The translations under genes were made by a program, and so were the position numbers. A stretch of 35,989 nt of DNA from JAGWJU01 sp035533295 (GTDB lineage Bacteria > Elusimicrobiota > Elusimicrobia > UBA1565 > UBA9628): the NCBI GenBank assembly GCA_035533295.1, contig DATLUA010000016.1, positions 1 to 35,989 of the forward strand, in the 5' to 3' direction. Shown piece after piece: positions 26,622 through 34,491 of the stretch (position 1 is the first letter of the stretch; every line of letters starts with the position of its first letter). The notes under the pieces are model-generated. The model saw only the letters and a list, made by a program, of their open reading frames with translations, was not told where the DNA came from and did not search any database.

Positions 26622-28163
26622 TTAACAGGCCGCGGGTCGGCGACGCCCTGCGGCGAATCTAGCCGTCAAATATGAGACCGCCGCCGCAAGGGACTTGTTC
26701 CGCAGAAACTTTTCAATCGCCAGCATCGGATTGCGTGCGGAGTGCTCATCCGTAAGAGGATATCCGTTTTTCTTAAGAAAATCGATCCATTGCTCCAGCG
26801 CCATGATGGCTGAAAGAGGTTCGCCCGCATTGGCGGCGCCGATGACGGCATCGCGATAATATGGGAGAGACATGAACCTGATATAAGCGGCCAATTCAAA
26901 CGCCCGGGCGATATCATCCCGACTCATTTCTGCCGTCTCTTCTATTTGGTACATAGGCAAAGGCGAATACCGCAATCCCTGCTCCTTCGCCTCCCTGTGA
27001 AGGGCCGAACCAGGAACGACCAAGAGCGGGAAAACAAGCACGCCTTCCGGCCAAACGCGCAGGGCCCAATCCAGGCTGCTTCTTAGTTCTTGGTAATTAT
27101 CCCCAGGCAGGCCGAAAATCATTTGTATACGGCATACGGCCTGGGGCGCTCTCCTACGGAGCTCCCGCAGATTGGACTCGACGCGTTCTAAATGCAGCGC
27201 GCGATCAATCCGTTCAAGAACTTTCCGGTTCGTTGTTTGAACACCCATGCCTATATAAAATTTAGATGGGAATTCGGAAATAATATCGATGATTTCGGAC
27301 GTCAAAAAAGTTGGGTTCGTATTGAAGACCAGCCGGCATCCGGCGTCGTTGGTGGCTTTTACAAACGCGCGCAATATCTCCGGTCCTTTTTTTCGATTCA
27401 TCAGTATGTCCGCGTCGGCCAGACTGACTCGTTCGACTTGATGCGCGAGCGCGGAAAATTCGGCTTCGATTTTGGGCAAAGAAATCTGGCGCATCTTTCG
27501 ATCTCCCCAATCGCAGAACTTGCAGGTGAAAGGGCACCCTCGGGAAAGCTCAAGAACCGCGACTCTCTCGGGGACATCGACGGGCTCTTGGCCGGCGTAA
27601 GCGGGCGGAGATGACTCGAAATCGATAAATGCCGGTGATGGATTGATGTGAACGCTCCCATATTCGTCCCGCCACGCCAATCCCGGAACATCGCTGACGG
27701 GGCACCCTCCAGGCATGCAACTGCGTAAAAAACCGCTAAACACCTCCTCGCCTTCTTCAGCGCAAGCGATCCAGTCTGCGCCGGGGTTTTCATCAAGCGC
27801 CTTGCGCGGCTCATGCATGACTTCGGGTCCCCCCAGCATGATTTTCGCGGTTGGACGGCGTTTTTTGATCTTGGAGACGATACTGCGGATTTTGGCTATG
27901 CTCCAAACATAGCACGAAATCCCGATGATGCCGGGTTTGTGCCGAAGGATGGCTTCAAGGATGAAGTCCTCCGGTTCGTGAAAACTGAAGGCGGCTGTTT
28001 TTATCTCGAAGTGTTCTCGGATATCGTTGTCTCGGTATGCCCAGTTGCGCAGGCAGCGTCCGGTCAAACTCACGTAGTGCGGCTCTGAGAGATTCACCAG
28101 CAGCACAGAAGTTCTGGAGTGCCCCGGGGCGGGAGCGCGCTGAGAATTCACGAGGTTAATCAC
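26622..28163 (-). CDS. Cobalamin-binding-type radical SAM enzyme, paralogue
   Basis: The product is 513 residues from GTG 28163. A B12-binding-like domain (SVLLVNLSEPHYVSL, IGISCYVWS, IMLGGPE) is followed by a radical SAM domain with ligands C210, C214, C217 in SRGCPFTCKFCDWGDRKMR, then ADILMNRK and MIFGLPGDN. It shares its layout and motifs with the plus-strand enzyme at 23113-24684. An alternative start is GTG 28199 (525 residues), but a near-consensus promoter lies between the two, with its -10 box 6 bp before 28163, so the shorter form is preferred. The C-terminal helical region ends in a basic, Arg-rich tail. Function may be C-methylation or another SAM radical reaction; it is not determinable from sequence. 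Confidence 0.87.
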   Translation of the reverse strand: MINLVNSQRAPAPGHSRTSVLLVNLSEPHYVSLTGRCLRNWAYRDNDIREHFEIKTAAFSFHEPEDFILEAILRHKPGIIGISCYVWSIAKIRSIVSKIKKRRPTAKIMLGGPEVMHEPRKALDENPGADWIACAEEGEEVFSGFLRSCMPGGCPVSDVPGLAWRDEYGSVHINPSPAFIDFESSPPAYAGQEPVDVPERVAVLELSRGCPFTCKFCDWGDRKMRQISLPKIEAEFSALAHQVERVSLADADILMNRKKGPEILRAFVKATNDAGCRLVFNTNPTFLTSEIIDIISEFPSKFYIGMGVQTTNRKVLERIDRALHLERVESNLRELRRRAPQAVCRIQMIFGLPGDNYQELRSSLDWALRVWPEGVLVFPLLVVPGSALHREAKEQGLRYSPLPMYQIEETAEMSRDDIARAFELAAYIRFMSLPYYRDAVIGAANAGEPLSAIMALEQWIDFLKKNGYPLTDEHSARNPMLAIEKFLRNKSLAAAVSYLTARFAAGRRRPAAC

Positions 28164-28169
28164 GAAATC

Positions 28170-28198
28170 ATTGTATGAAGCGCTGAAAAATTTGTCCA
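28170..28198 (-). promoter_or_regulatory. Strong promoter for the second CDWG radical SAM gene
   Basis: TGGACA (28198-28193) and TACAAT (28175-28170) on the minus strand are exactly 17 bp apart, each five of six to sigma-70 consensus. The -10 box ends 6 bp before GTG 28163, implying a leaderless mRNA. Confidence 0.6.
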
Positions 28199-28227
28199 CA
28201 AGCGGCCTGGCTGGCGCTTTACCAGAA

Positions 28228-29034
28228 TCAATGCTCCCGAATGGTCCGCCGGGTCCGAGTTTCTTCTGCTTTTTCGCAAAGCTTATCGCTAATCCGGTCC
28301 CGAAGAGCGGGGGGATGCCTGAGGCTCAGCCAGGCCCGATCGAGCATCGTCGCCGAAGTTTTTTGTCTTGACAGCTGGCCCGCGTGTATTCGCTGGATTC
28401 CCAAATCCTCGTCCAGCCAAGAAAAAGCTTCAGCCCCGCATCTTTGCGCGAGGCGGAACAGGAAGTCGACGTCATGGCACACCCGTTGATAAGATGGATC
28501 GAATCCGCCCAGGATGGAAAATGCCTCGCGCCGGAACATGGTAAAAGACAGGCGCGTGCAGCCCGCCAAGGCCCGGCCGACCGGAGATTCCGGGCCGAGC
28601 CGCCTAAGAATATTCGGGGCAGCGGCCGGCATTCGTCCTCTCCGCGCGGAGATTAGTATTCTGCCCGCATCGTCGATGGCGGTGAAATCACAATGCAGGC
28701 AGAGCGCAGATGAGGCGTGGAGCGCAGCGGCCATTTTTTCCAGGTAGGATGGACGCCAATTATCGTCTGATTCTAAAAATGCAACAAACTGGGAGCGGGT
28801 TTCCCCGAGGCCCAGGTTCATCAAAACGGACGGTCCCGGGTTATTTTTCGCGGAGATGATTTTCAATCCAGAGTGTTCCGACCGCAGCCACTCCAACGAA
28901 CCGTCGCTCGAGCCGCCATCGATGATCACGAGTTCATCGGGCGGCGCGGTTTGGGACAAAACGCTTCGCAGGCATTCCTTAATGTAGCGAAGCCGGTTGT
29001 AGGTGGTGATGATGACGCAAGTATCAGTCTGCAC
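28228..29034 (-). CDS. Family 2 glycosyltransferase
   Basis: From GTG 29034 the product is 268 residues, with the GT2 motifs VIITTYNRLRYIKECLRSVL, IIDGGSSDGSLEW and LESDDNWRP (D-x-D equivalent), and CHDVDFLFRLAQ near the end for the acceptor side. No membrane helix is seen. The longer open frame from 29103 would overlap the upstream radical SAM gene by 80 bp, so GTG 29034 (11-bp overlap) is chosen. It lies between two radical SAM genes. It could glycosylate a peptide or surface polymer; the acceptor is unknown. Confidence 0.85.
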   Translation of the reverse strand: MQTDTCVIITTYNRLRYIKECLRSVLSQTAPPDELVIIDGGSSDGSLEWLRSEHSGLKIISAKNNPGPSVLMNLGLGETRSQFVAFLESDDNWRPSYLEKMAAALHASSALCLHCDFTAIDDAGRILISARRGRMPAAAPNILRRLGPESPVGRALAGCTRLSFTMFRREAFSILGGFDPSYQRVCHDVDFLFRLAQRCGAEAFSWLDEDLGIQRIHAGQLSRQKTSATMLDRAWLSLRHPPALRDRISDKLCEKAEETRTRRTIREH

Positions 29035-30502
29035 TGATGTGGGCGGGCATGAGCGGCGCCTGATCCAGTATGCGGATGGTCGGCGTATTAAGAGGAATCC
29101 CAAGGCTTCGAATTAACTCCGTGAGCCGCGCGTGACGCTCTCGACGGATTTCGTAGGTATTTGATCCGTCCGCCAGTTCCCATCGCAAGCGGTCTTTCAG
29201 GGGCGCCTTGACGCCGTATTGCCCTGGATAGGCGTCGAGCCTGGATCCCTTCTGAATATCGCATAGGGATGTCGAGATTTGGCTGATGAACGGCGCATTG
29301 CGGCGCACGAAGTCAATGGTTTCTTGGAAATCCGCTTCCGTTTCCCCGGGGAACCCCACCATGAGAAAAAGCCCGGGCAAGATTCCGGAGGCCTTGGTCG
29401 CGCGCAGCACAATCTCGGCGTCGGCAATGGCGAAGTTCTTGTTCATGAGGCGCACAACTTTTTGGCTTCCGCTTTCCAAGCCGTAGATCAACGTCTGGCA
29501 GCCTCCTTGGCGCATGGCCTTTAAAAGTCCCGGAGATAGGGTTTTGTGGATAATGGCCATCGCCCCCCAGCCGAAGTCCCGGGCCGGATTGCGAATCCGT
29601 ATTTCCGCGCGGAACTGGGCGAGCAGGACGGAAAGCTCCGACAGAATTCCGACATTGCCGTTAATGAGAGAATCCCCGAACATCACGTAATCGCATTCCG
29701 GCCGATTTTTAAATTGATGCCTAATTTCCGAGGCGATTCGCCGCGCGCTCATGGAGCGGTAGGATTTTTGCTGAAGAATATGAGTGCAAAATGCGCATTT
29801 CCTGACGCACCCCCGGCTGGCGTTAAGGTAAAAGTAACCGGCGTAATTTTGGGGCGGGAAACCGCTGAAGTCCATGAATGGGAGAGTGTCGAGGCAGTCA
29901 AGCGCTGGAGCGTCGCCGCAGTCCGTAATACGCCCCTTCTCGCGGATTAGGAATCCCGGAACTTCCGGGAGTTTTTCGGCGCCGGGACGAAAAGCCCGCG
30001 CAAAGTTGGGCAGAGATAAATCAGCCTCCCCCAAAGCCACCGCATCCACGGGGCCCGCGGAGACCAGTTCTTCGGCCATGGTGTCACGCAGGCATTGAGC
30101 CCCGCCGAAAACAACCGCGGTCCGGGGAGATTTCCGCTTGATCCGCTCCGCCATGTCGAGACTGAACTCTTCTGTCCCCACCAGGACGGAAAATCCCACG
30201 ATATCCGGGCTACCGGCCAGAATGGCCTCCACTTCCCTGTTCATAGCGACGTCCAGGTGACGGGGGTTCTTTTTAAAAAATGCGATCAGACCATTGGTAT
30301 CCTGACGGCAGACGCCCGGCATCGGCCGCAGGGCCTCTAAGCGCTTGCGCAAGGACTGGCTGGAGTCTCGAACGAAGTGATCGATCTCGGCTCGCTTCAA
30401 GTGAGCGCTTAACAGAGCCAGTGAGCTTGGCGGCGCGGAAGGGGAAAAGGCGGGAGACTGGATCAGGGCGACCCGCGCCGAACGGCCTGTGCCCGGTAGC
30501 AC
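29024..30502 (-). CDS. Cobalamin-binding-type radical SAM enzyme, downstream of the small peptide gene
   Basis: This 492-residue protein has an N-terminal B12-binding-like region (ALIQSPAFSPSAPPSSLALL, IVGFSVLVGTEEFSLDMAERI, VVFGGAQCLRD) and a radical SAM domain with ligands C232, C236, C239 in SRGCVRKCAFC, followed by LIYGLESGSQKV and LFLMVGFPGE. It belongs to the B12-binding radical SAM superfamily but to a different branch from the two CDWG enzymes. The start is GTG 30502, 24 bp after the stop of the 73-residue ORF and with no clear ribosome-binding site, which fits coupling to it. Relatives act on lipids, cofactors and peptides. Confidence 0.87.
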   Translation of the reverse strand: MLPGTGRSARVALIQSPAFSPSAPPSSLALLSAHLKRAEIDHFVRDSSQSLRKRLEALRPMPGVCRQDTNGLIAFFKKNPRHLDVAMNREVEAILAGSPDIVGFSVLVGTEEFSLDMAERIKRKSPRTAVVFGGAQCLRDTMAEELVSAGPVDAVALGEADLSLPNFARAFRPGAEKLPEVPGFLIREKGRITDCGDAPALDCLDTLPFMDFSGFPPQNYAGYFYLNASRGCVRKCAFCTHILQQKSYRSMSARRIASEIRHQFKNRPECDYVMFGDSLINGNVGILSELSVLLAQFRAEIRIRNPARDFGWGAMAIIHKTLSPGLLKAMRQGGCQTLIYGLESGSQKVVRLMNKNFAIADAEIVLRATKASGILPGLFLMVGFPGETEADFQETIDFVRRNAPFISQISTSLCDIQKGSRLDAYPGQYGVKAPLKDRLRWELADGSNTYEIRRERHARLTELIRSLGIPLNTPTIRILDQAPLMPAHISAD

Positions 30503-30526
30503 GGGTTTTATCGCGGCGCGATTGAA

Positions 30527-30748
30527 TCAGCGCGGAACGCCGGCGGCAACGTCAGCGAGAAGTTGCCGCCGCGCACGGGCGTTTCGCCGGGAAAGGGACA
30601 TTCTTTCCGTAAGGCAGCACAGAGACGTAGCGGACGCCCAAGGACTGTTCATCATGGAAAGAAGGTTTCCCGCAGAGACCAGGATAGGAACAGCATAAGG
30701 TTTTTTAGACGGTTTTTTTCCTTTCTTCTTGCGATCGTCCTCTTTCAT
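30527..30748 (-). CDS. Candidate RiPP precursor peptide with YxxPxLxxxG leader motif
   Basis: This 73-residue ORF begins with a charged stretch rich in Lys (residues 2-16), then KKPYAVPILVSAGNLLSMM. Y18-x-x-P21-x-L23-x-x-x-G27 matches the leader motif recognised by RRE (PqqD-like) domains in lasso-type and related RiPP precursors. Residues 34-73 would be the core or follower, with NSPWASATSLCCLT (adjacent C44 C45) and then an Arg-rich end. A GAGGTG ribosome-binding site sits 7 nt before ATG 30748, the best in the region, which argues for real translation. A radical SAM gene follows by 24 bp. No homologue search was possible, and the Arg-rich C terminus is not typical of a core peptide, so a frame error or chance ORF remains possible. 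Confidence 0.5.
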   Translation of the reverse strand: MKEDDRKKKGKKPSKKPYAVPILVSAGNLLSMMNSPWASATSLCCLTERMSLSRRNARARRQLLADVAAGVPR

Positions 30749-31196
30749 GGCTTACACCTCACTAGGCCTTCGTAGGTTATATTATTTGGGACATTCGTGT
30801 CCAGGGAAAATATGCCGGACAGCATGATTTAATGGCCCAAAAACGCTTATACCGTCGTAAAACAGCCGATTTCATGGTTCAGGTCAACCACGCCATCCGT
30901 TCGCTTCAAAAGTTTTACCGGACACCAGTGATTTTGAGACCCCAAACATCCTGCCTGCTCTGATTACCGCCGTCTTTTGGAAAACACTTCCGAACGCCAT
31001 TGACCTCGCTCGAATCAAGAGGCCGCGACACCGCCAGCGCATTATCTCAAGCGCCGATTGAACAACAGCAGAAAGGCGCGCCATCGAAGGTCAGTTTTAT
31101 TCGCCTCTGGCGCGGACCAACGAGTTGTAGACAGCTTCATAATCGGAAACCATGGCGGGAGCGGTCGCTGTAATTACGCGCGCCGTCGATCTTGTC
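30749..31196. other. 448-bp gap before the candidate precursor gene
   Basis: No well-supported gene is seen. The plus strand has a 43-codon ORF (30832-30963, MAQKRLYRRKTADF...) without a ribosome-binding site. From about 30870 to 31061 it also has a 60-codon open stretch with no start codon whose translation looks protein-like (NILPALITAVFWKTLPNAID). These may be remnants of a decayed gene. A minus-strand 66-codon ORF (30884-31084) covers the same bases and looks like a shadow. The right part next to 30779 carries promoter-like sequence for the peptide gene. Confidence 0.4.
30779..30802 (-). promoter_or_regulatory. Possible promoter and dyad before the peptide gene
   Basis: A minus-strand TAATAT (30784-30779) lies 30 bp upstream of ATG 30748. 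Next to it is the inverted repeat GGACA-4 nt-TGTCC (30789-30802), placed where a repressor would block polymerase. The -35 region is weak. Both are suggestions from position. Confidence 0.3.
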
Positions 31197-32162
31197 TTAA
31201 TCAATCGGGTGGCCCGGGCAGCCGCAGTAGTCGTAGCTGCAGGGTAAAACCGTAGGCAGCAGAGCGACGTCGCCCTTTAGCACATTGCCCAAATATACAC
31301 CGGGAAGATGATCGCCCTGGTACGCGTTGTGGCAGCGCCAAACATCGCCTCCGACATCAACCACGATCCACTTGATCCCGGCGAGGCAAGGCTTGCCTTT
31401 GGGGCTCTCCAGCTTGGGGACCGCAGATGGTTCAAAACTTCCGGGAAACGATTCAATCATCTTTCTTCCTTCATGCCGAACGGCGGCCCATCTGCTCTCC
31501 TTAAGCAACGACCAAGCGGCCTTTTGCAGTCGGGAAGGCTGCTCCGGCGCCGAACGGCTTGCTCCGAGAAAGACGGCCGACCTACGCGGACTACGCATCC
31601 CAAGCGCCCGCGCGTTGGGCATATACAGCTGCAGCTTCAAATCGATGCCTTTCCCCTTGAATCGTTCCATGGCGCTTCTTATCTTTTCCGAATATTCCGG
31701 CAGGGCGACGCAGTACACCCCCATCAGGTCCGCGGCCGCTCTCTTCGCGAGGAAGCCTTTCAGGGCCGCGCATTTCGCGATGAACTCCCGTTCGTCGGCT
31801 TCCTCCAGATGGAAACTGATGTGGAGATAATCGAGCCGATGGCCGGCCTCCAGCACGAAGCGCTGATAACGCTCCAGGGGCAGGGAAAGGTTCGTTATGA
31901 TGCTGATGTCATGGCCCATCTCCGCGAGCCGGCGCGTTATGTAGAGAAGCTCCGGGTGAGTCGATGGTTCTCCGGAGGTGAGGCGGACGGTCCAATGACC
32001 CGGCAACGCCTTTAAGAAACGAAGCGCGGCTCCAAGCAAGGGTTCCTTCACGAAGCGGGGTTTTTTGTCCTTGTCAAAGCGGTTCTCGCAGCAATACGAG
32101 CAGGCATAATTGCACCAATCCGCGATATGCCAATGAAGATACCCCTCGTTTTTAGGAAGCAT
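31197..32162 (-). CDS. Radical SAM enzyme with C-terminal auxiliary cysteines
   Basis: This 321-residue protein has no B12 domain. The radical SAM cluster ligands are C17, C21, C24 in WCNYACSYCC, right at the N terminus, followed by LTSGEPSTHPELL for SAM binding and IITNLSLPLERY. The C-terminal third has PCLAG, WRCHNAYQGDHLPGVYLGN and CSYDYCGCPG, at least five cysteines in a SPASM/Twitch-like layout that would bind a second iron-sulfur cluster. SPASM enzymes often modify peptides, but others act on sugars or activate enzymes. ATG 32162 is near a CGGGA; the ribosome-binding site is weak. It lies 448 bp upstream of the candidate precursor on the same strand. Confidence 0.85.
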   Translation of the reverse strand: MLPKNEGYLHWHIADWCNYACSYCCENRFDKDKKPRFVKEPLLGAALRFLKALPGHWTVRLTSGEPSTHPELLYITRRLAEMGHDISIITNLSLPLERYQRFVLEAGHRLDYLHISFHLEEADEREFIAKCAALKGFLAKRAAADLMGVYCVALPEYSEKIRSAMERFKGKGIDLKLQLYMPNARALGMRSPRRSAVFLGASRSAPEQPSRLQKAAWSLLKESRWAAVRHEGRKMIESFPGSFEPSAVPKLESPKGKPCLAGIKWIVVDVGGDVWRCHNAYQGDHLPGVYLGNVLKGDVALLPTVLPCSYDYCGCPGHPID

Positions 32163-32268
32163 TCCCGCAGGGCGTCGCGTCTTGCTTCAAACAAGGACAG
32201 CAGGGACGCCTCAAAAAAAACAAGATTCCATCGGGCGCGTCCGCCCACAGCTTCGCTCTAAGGTTCAT
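32152..32268 (-). CDS. Cysteine-rich 38-residue ORF (doubtful)
   Basis: ATG 32268 to TAA 32152 bridges the gap between the family 4 glycosyltransferase and the radical SAM gene, overlapping each by 11 bp, as do other tandem pairs here. The peptide has four cysteines (CCPC at 23-26, C34). There is no ribosome-binding site of note, and another frame across the same bases is equally open. It is probably spacer, but worth noting because it directly precedes a SPASM-like enzyme. Confidence 0.2.
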   Translation of the reverse strand: MNLRAKLWADAPDGILFFLRRPCCPCLKQDATPCGNAS

Positions 32269-33373
32269 TTTTTGAGAGCACTGATTCATAGAGGGATTCA
32301 TACGATGATACCATCATGGGGAGCGGAAATTTTTCAGCCACGCCGGCCCGGCCCCTGGCCGCGACCGTGCGGCGCAGCATGTCGTCTTCCATGACTTTCG
32401 TGATCGTTCGCGCCGCGGCCTCGGGATTGCCCGGCGCGAAAAGAAAGCCGCTTTCGCCGTCTCGAATGATTTCTAAAACGCCGTCCACCGCGGAGGCCGC
32501 GCAGGGAACGCCCAAGGCCATGGCCTCAAGCAAGACGTTGGGAAGCCCCTCCCACAAGGACGGCAGCACGAATAAATCCAGGCTCGATATCCAGGCGGCG
32601 GCGTCTTGGCGCTCGCCCAAGAGCCGGACGCAATCCCGCAGGCCCAAGCGCCCGATGAGGGATTCCAAATTCGCGCGCTCGGGGCCTTCGCCCAGGATGA
32701 CGCAGCGAACCCACGGCATATAATTTTTCAAGGGGATCAGCGCGCGCACAAGAGAGGCATGATTTTTCTGCTTATCCAGGCGGCCGGCCGAACCGATGAG
32801 AAAATCCTTCGGCCCCGCGCCCGCTTCGGAACGCAGCCTAGCGACGTCGTCCTGGAAGGCGCGCGTAACGGGCTCGACCCCGTTGTATATCGTTCTCACC
32901 TTGTCCGGGCGATATCCCTGGCGCTCGATAAGATAATCACGGCTCGCCGCGCATTCCGAAACGAGCGCATCATCCAGCCCTTTTAGGACGCGATCCAGCG
33001 CCAAGGTGGCCCAGGAGCGCGTGCGATAGGTGACGCGCGGGGAACTCACCAGCTTAAAGCCGGCGCCCAATTTAGCCATGCGGCAGAGCTGCGCGGCTTG
33101 ATACATGAACGCATGCACCACGTCCGGCTTGCGCTCGGCGATAAGCGCCCGCAGCGCACTAAGCGCGCGCGGACCTGGAACGCGGCCGGTTTCGAGGCTT
33201 GCTACTGAGATACCGCTCTCCGCCAACTTCCGGGCGTAAATGCCGGCGGGTTTGAGGCTTACGACCGCGGGAACCTCGAACTTCTTGCGGTCCAAGCGCG
33301 TGGCGAGAGTGTGGAGCGTCTTTTCAGCGCCGCCGAGCGTGGTCGACGTGCTGACGTAAAGAACGCGGATCAC
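32258..33373 (-). CDS. Family 4 glycosyltransferase
   Basis: This 371-residue GT-B enzyme has the N-terminal STSTTLGGAEKTLHTLA acceptor-side motif, VVHAFMYQAA, SAGRLDKQKNHASLVRAL as the donor-binding strand and the family 4 signature FVLPSLWEGLPNVLLEAMALG with the retaining E-x7-E. Retaining hexosyltransferases of this type build exopolysaccharide, O-antigen or glycolipids. GTG 33373 overlaps the aminotransferase stop by 4 bp and is chosen over an upstream start at 33400. Base composition is again GC-rich, so the radical SAM cluster ends before this gene. Confidence 0.9.
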   Translation of the reverse strand: MIRVLYVSTSTTLGGAEKTLHTLATRLDRKKFEVPAVVSLKPAGIYARKLAESGISVASLETGRVPGPRALSALRALIAERKPDVVHAFMYQAAQLCRMAKLGAGFKLVSSPRVTYRTRSWATLALDRVLKGLDDALVSECAASRDYLIERQGYRPDKVRTIYNGVEPVTRAFQDDVARLRSEAGAGPKDFLIGSAGRLDKQKNHASLVRALIPLKNYMPWVRCVILGEGPERANLESLIGRLGLRDCVRLLGERQDAAAWISSLDLFVLPSLWEGLPNVLLEAMALGVPCAASAVDGVLEIIRDGESGFLFAPGNPEAAARTITKVMEDDMLRRTVAARGRAGVAEKFPLPMMVSSYESLYESVLSKNEP

Positions 33374-34491
33374 CGAAAGAAAGACCGCACGGCCCGGCAC
33401 ACCCGCTCGATTTGGCGCGGGCTCATGTCCGGGAACATGGGCAGCGCCAAGGCGGTCTTGGACGCGCGTTCCGAGTTCGGAAAGTCCCCGGAGCGGTAGC
33501 CCAGAAACTTATACGCGGGCTGGAGGTGAAGCGGCACGGGATAATAGACGCCGCAGGCGACGCCTTGGCCGCGCAAGTGCTCCGCCAGCCTGTCCCGGTC
33601 CTCGCAGCGAATGACGTAGAGCGCGTAGGACGGTTTGTTTTGCGCGTCGCCGCGGGGCGGCAGACGCAGGGGCATATCCGAAAACTCTTCATCATAGCGC
33701 GCGGCCACGGCTCGGCGGGTCTCAATCCATCCGGCCATGCGCTTGAGCTTGACCCGCAGAATCGCGGCCTGGATCTCGTCCATGCGGGCGTTGCCGCCCA
33801 CGCGCACGTGGAAATAGCCCTTGCCCTCGCCTCGGCCGCAGTTGCGCAGCTCGCGGCAAATCCGGGCCAAGGTCGCGGTTCCCGTTGAAATCGCGCCCGC
33901 GTCGCCCGCCGCGCCCAAGCCCTTGCTCGGATAGAAACTAAACGCCCCCAGATCGCCCCACGAGCCGGCCATCCGCCCCTGGCAAACGGTCAGATGCGAC
34001 TGGGCGCAATCCTCCACCACTCGGACTCGTTTTTTTCGGGCCAGCGCCGTCAACTCCCTCATGGGCGCCGGATGCCCGAAGAGATGCACGGGAACAAGCG
34101 CCTTGGTCCGCTTGGTCAAGGCGGCTTCCGCCTCGTCCACGCCCATGACCAACGTTTCATCGTCCACGTCCGTTAAAACAGGCTTGGCGCCGGACGCCGA
34201 CACCGCGGTCGCCGTGGCGATGAACGTAAAGGTAGGCAGCACGACTTCGTCGCCCGGCCCGACACCCAAAGCTTGCAGCGCGATTTCCAGGGCCGACGTG
34301 CCGGAGGAAACCGCGACGACGTTCTTGAAATTAAGCGCACGGGCGAATTCCGCCTCGAAGCCGCGGACCTCGGGGCCCAGGATGTAGGCGCCTCGATCCA
34401 AAACCCCCAAAACAGCCCGCTCGATTTGGCGGCGCAGCGCCTCGGGACGCGGCTTGACGTCGAACAACGGCACTCCTGGCTCAACCGGCAT
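33370..34491 (-). CDS. DegT/DnrJ/EryC1 sugar aminotransferase
   Basis: This 373-residue PLP enzyme transfers an amino group to keto-sugars linked to nucleotides, or acts as a dehydratase in some members. It has VSSGTSALEIALQALGVGPGDEVVLPTFTF, VEDCAQSH, and the PLP lysine K190 in FSFYPSKGLGAAGDAGA. The presence of Lys rather than His argues for an aminotransferase, not a 3-dehydratase. ATG 34491 gives the family N terminus MPVEPGVPLFDVKP and overlaps the upstream hydrolase by 11 bp. The next gene is a glycosyltransferase, so the amino sugar may feed a glycan. Confidence 0.92.
   Translation of the reverse strand: MPVEPGVPLFDVKPRPEALRRQIERAVLGVLDRGAYILGPEVRGFEAEFARALNFKNVVAVSSGTSALEIALQALGVGPGDEVVLPTFTFIATATAVSASGAKPVLTDVDDETLVMGVDEAEAALTKRTKALVPVHLFGHPAPMRELTALARKKRVRVVEDCAQSHLTVCQGRMAGSWGDLGAFSFYPSKGLGAAGDAGAISTGTATLARICRELRNCGRGEGKGYFHVRVGGNARMDEIQAAILRVKLKRMAGWIETRRAVAARYDEEFSDMPLRLPPRGDAQNKPSYALYVIRCEDRDRLAEHLRGQGVACGVYYPVPLHLQPAYKFLGYRSGDFPNSERASKTALALPMFPDMSPRQIERVCRAVRSFFR

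Noticed and set aside
28190..28200. DnaA box (TTGTCCACA, one mismatch to TTATCCACA)
   Set aside because: Single isolated site that coincides with a -35 element; no origin features around it.
30884..31084. Minus-strand 66-codon ORF as a second peptide gene
   Set aside because: No ribosome-binding site, no leader motif, and better explained as a shadow of the plus-strand open stretch.
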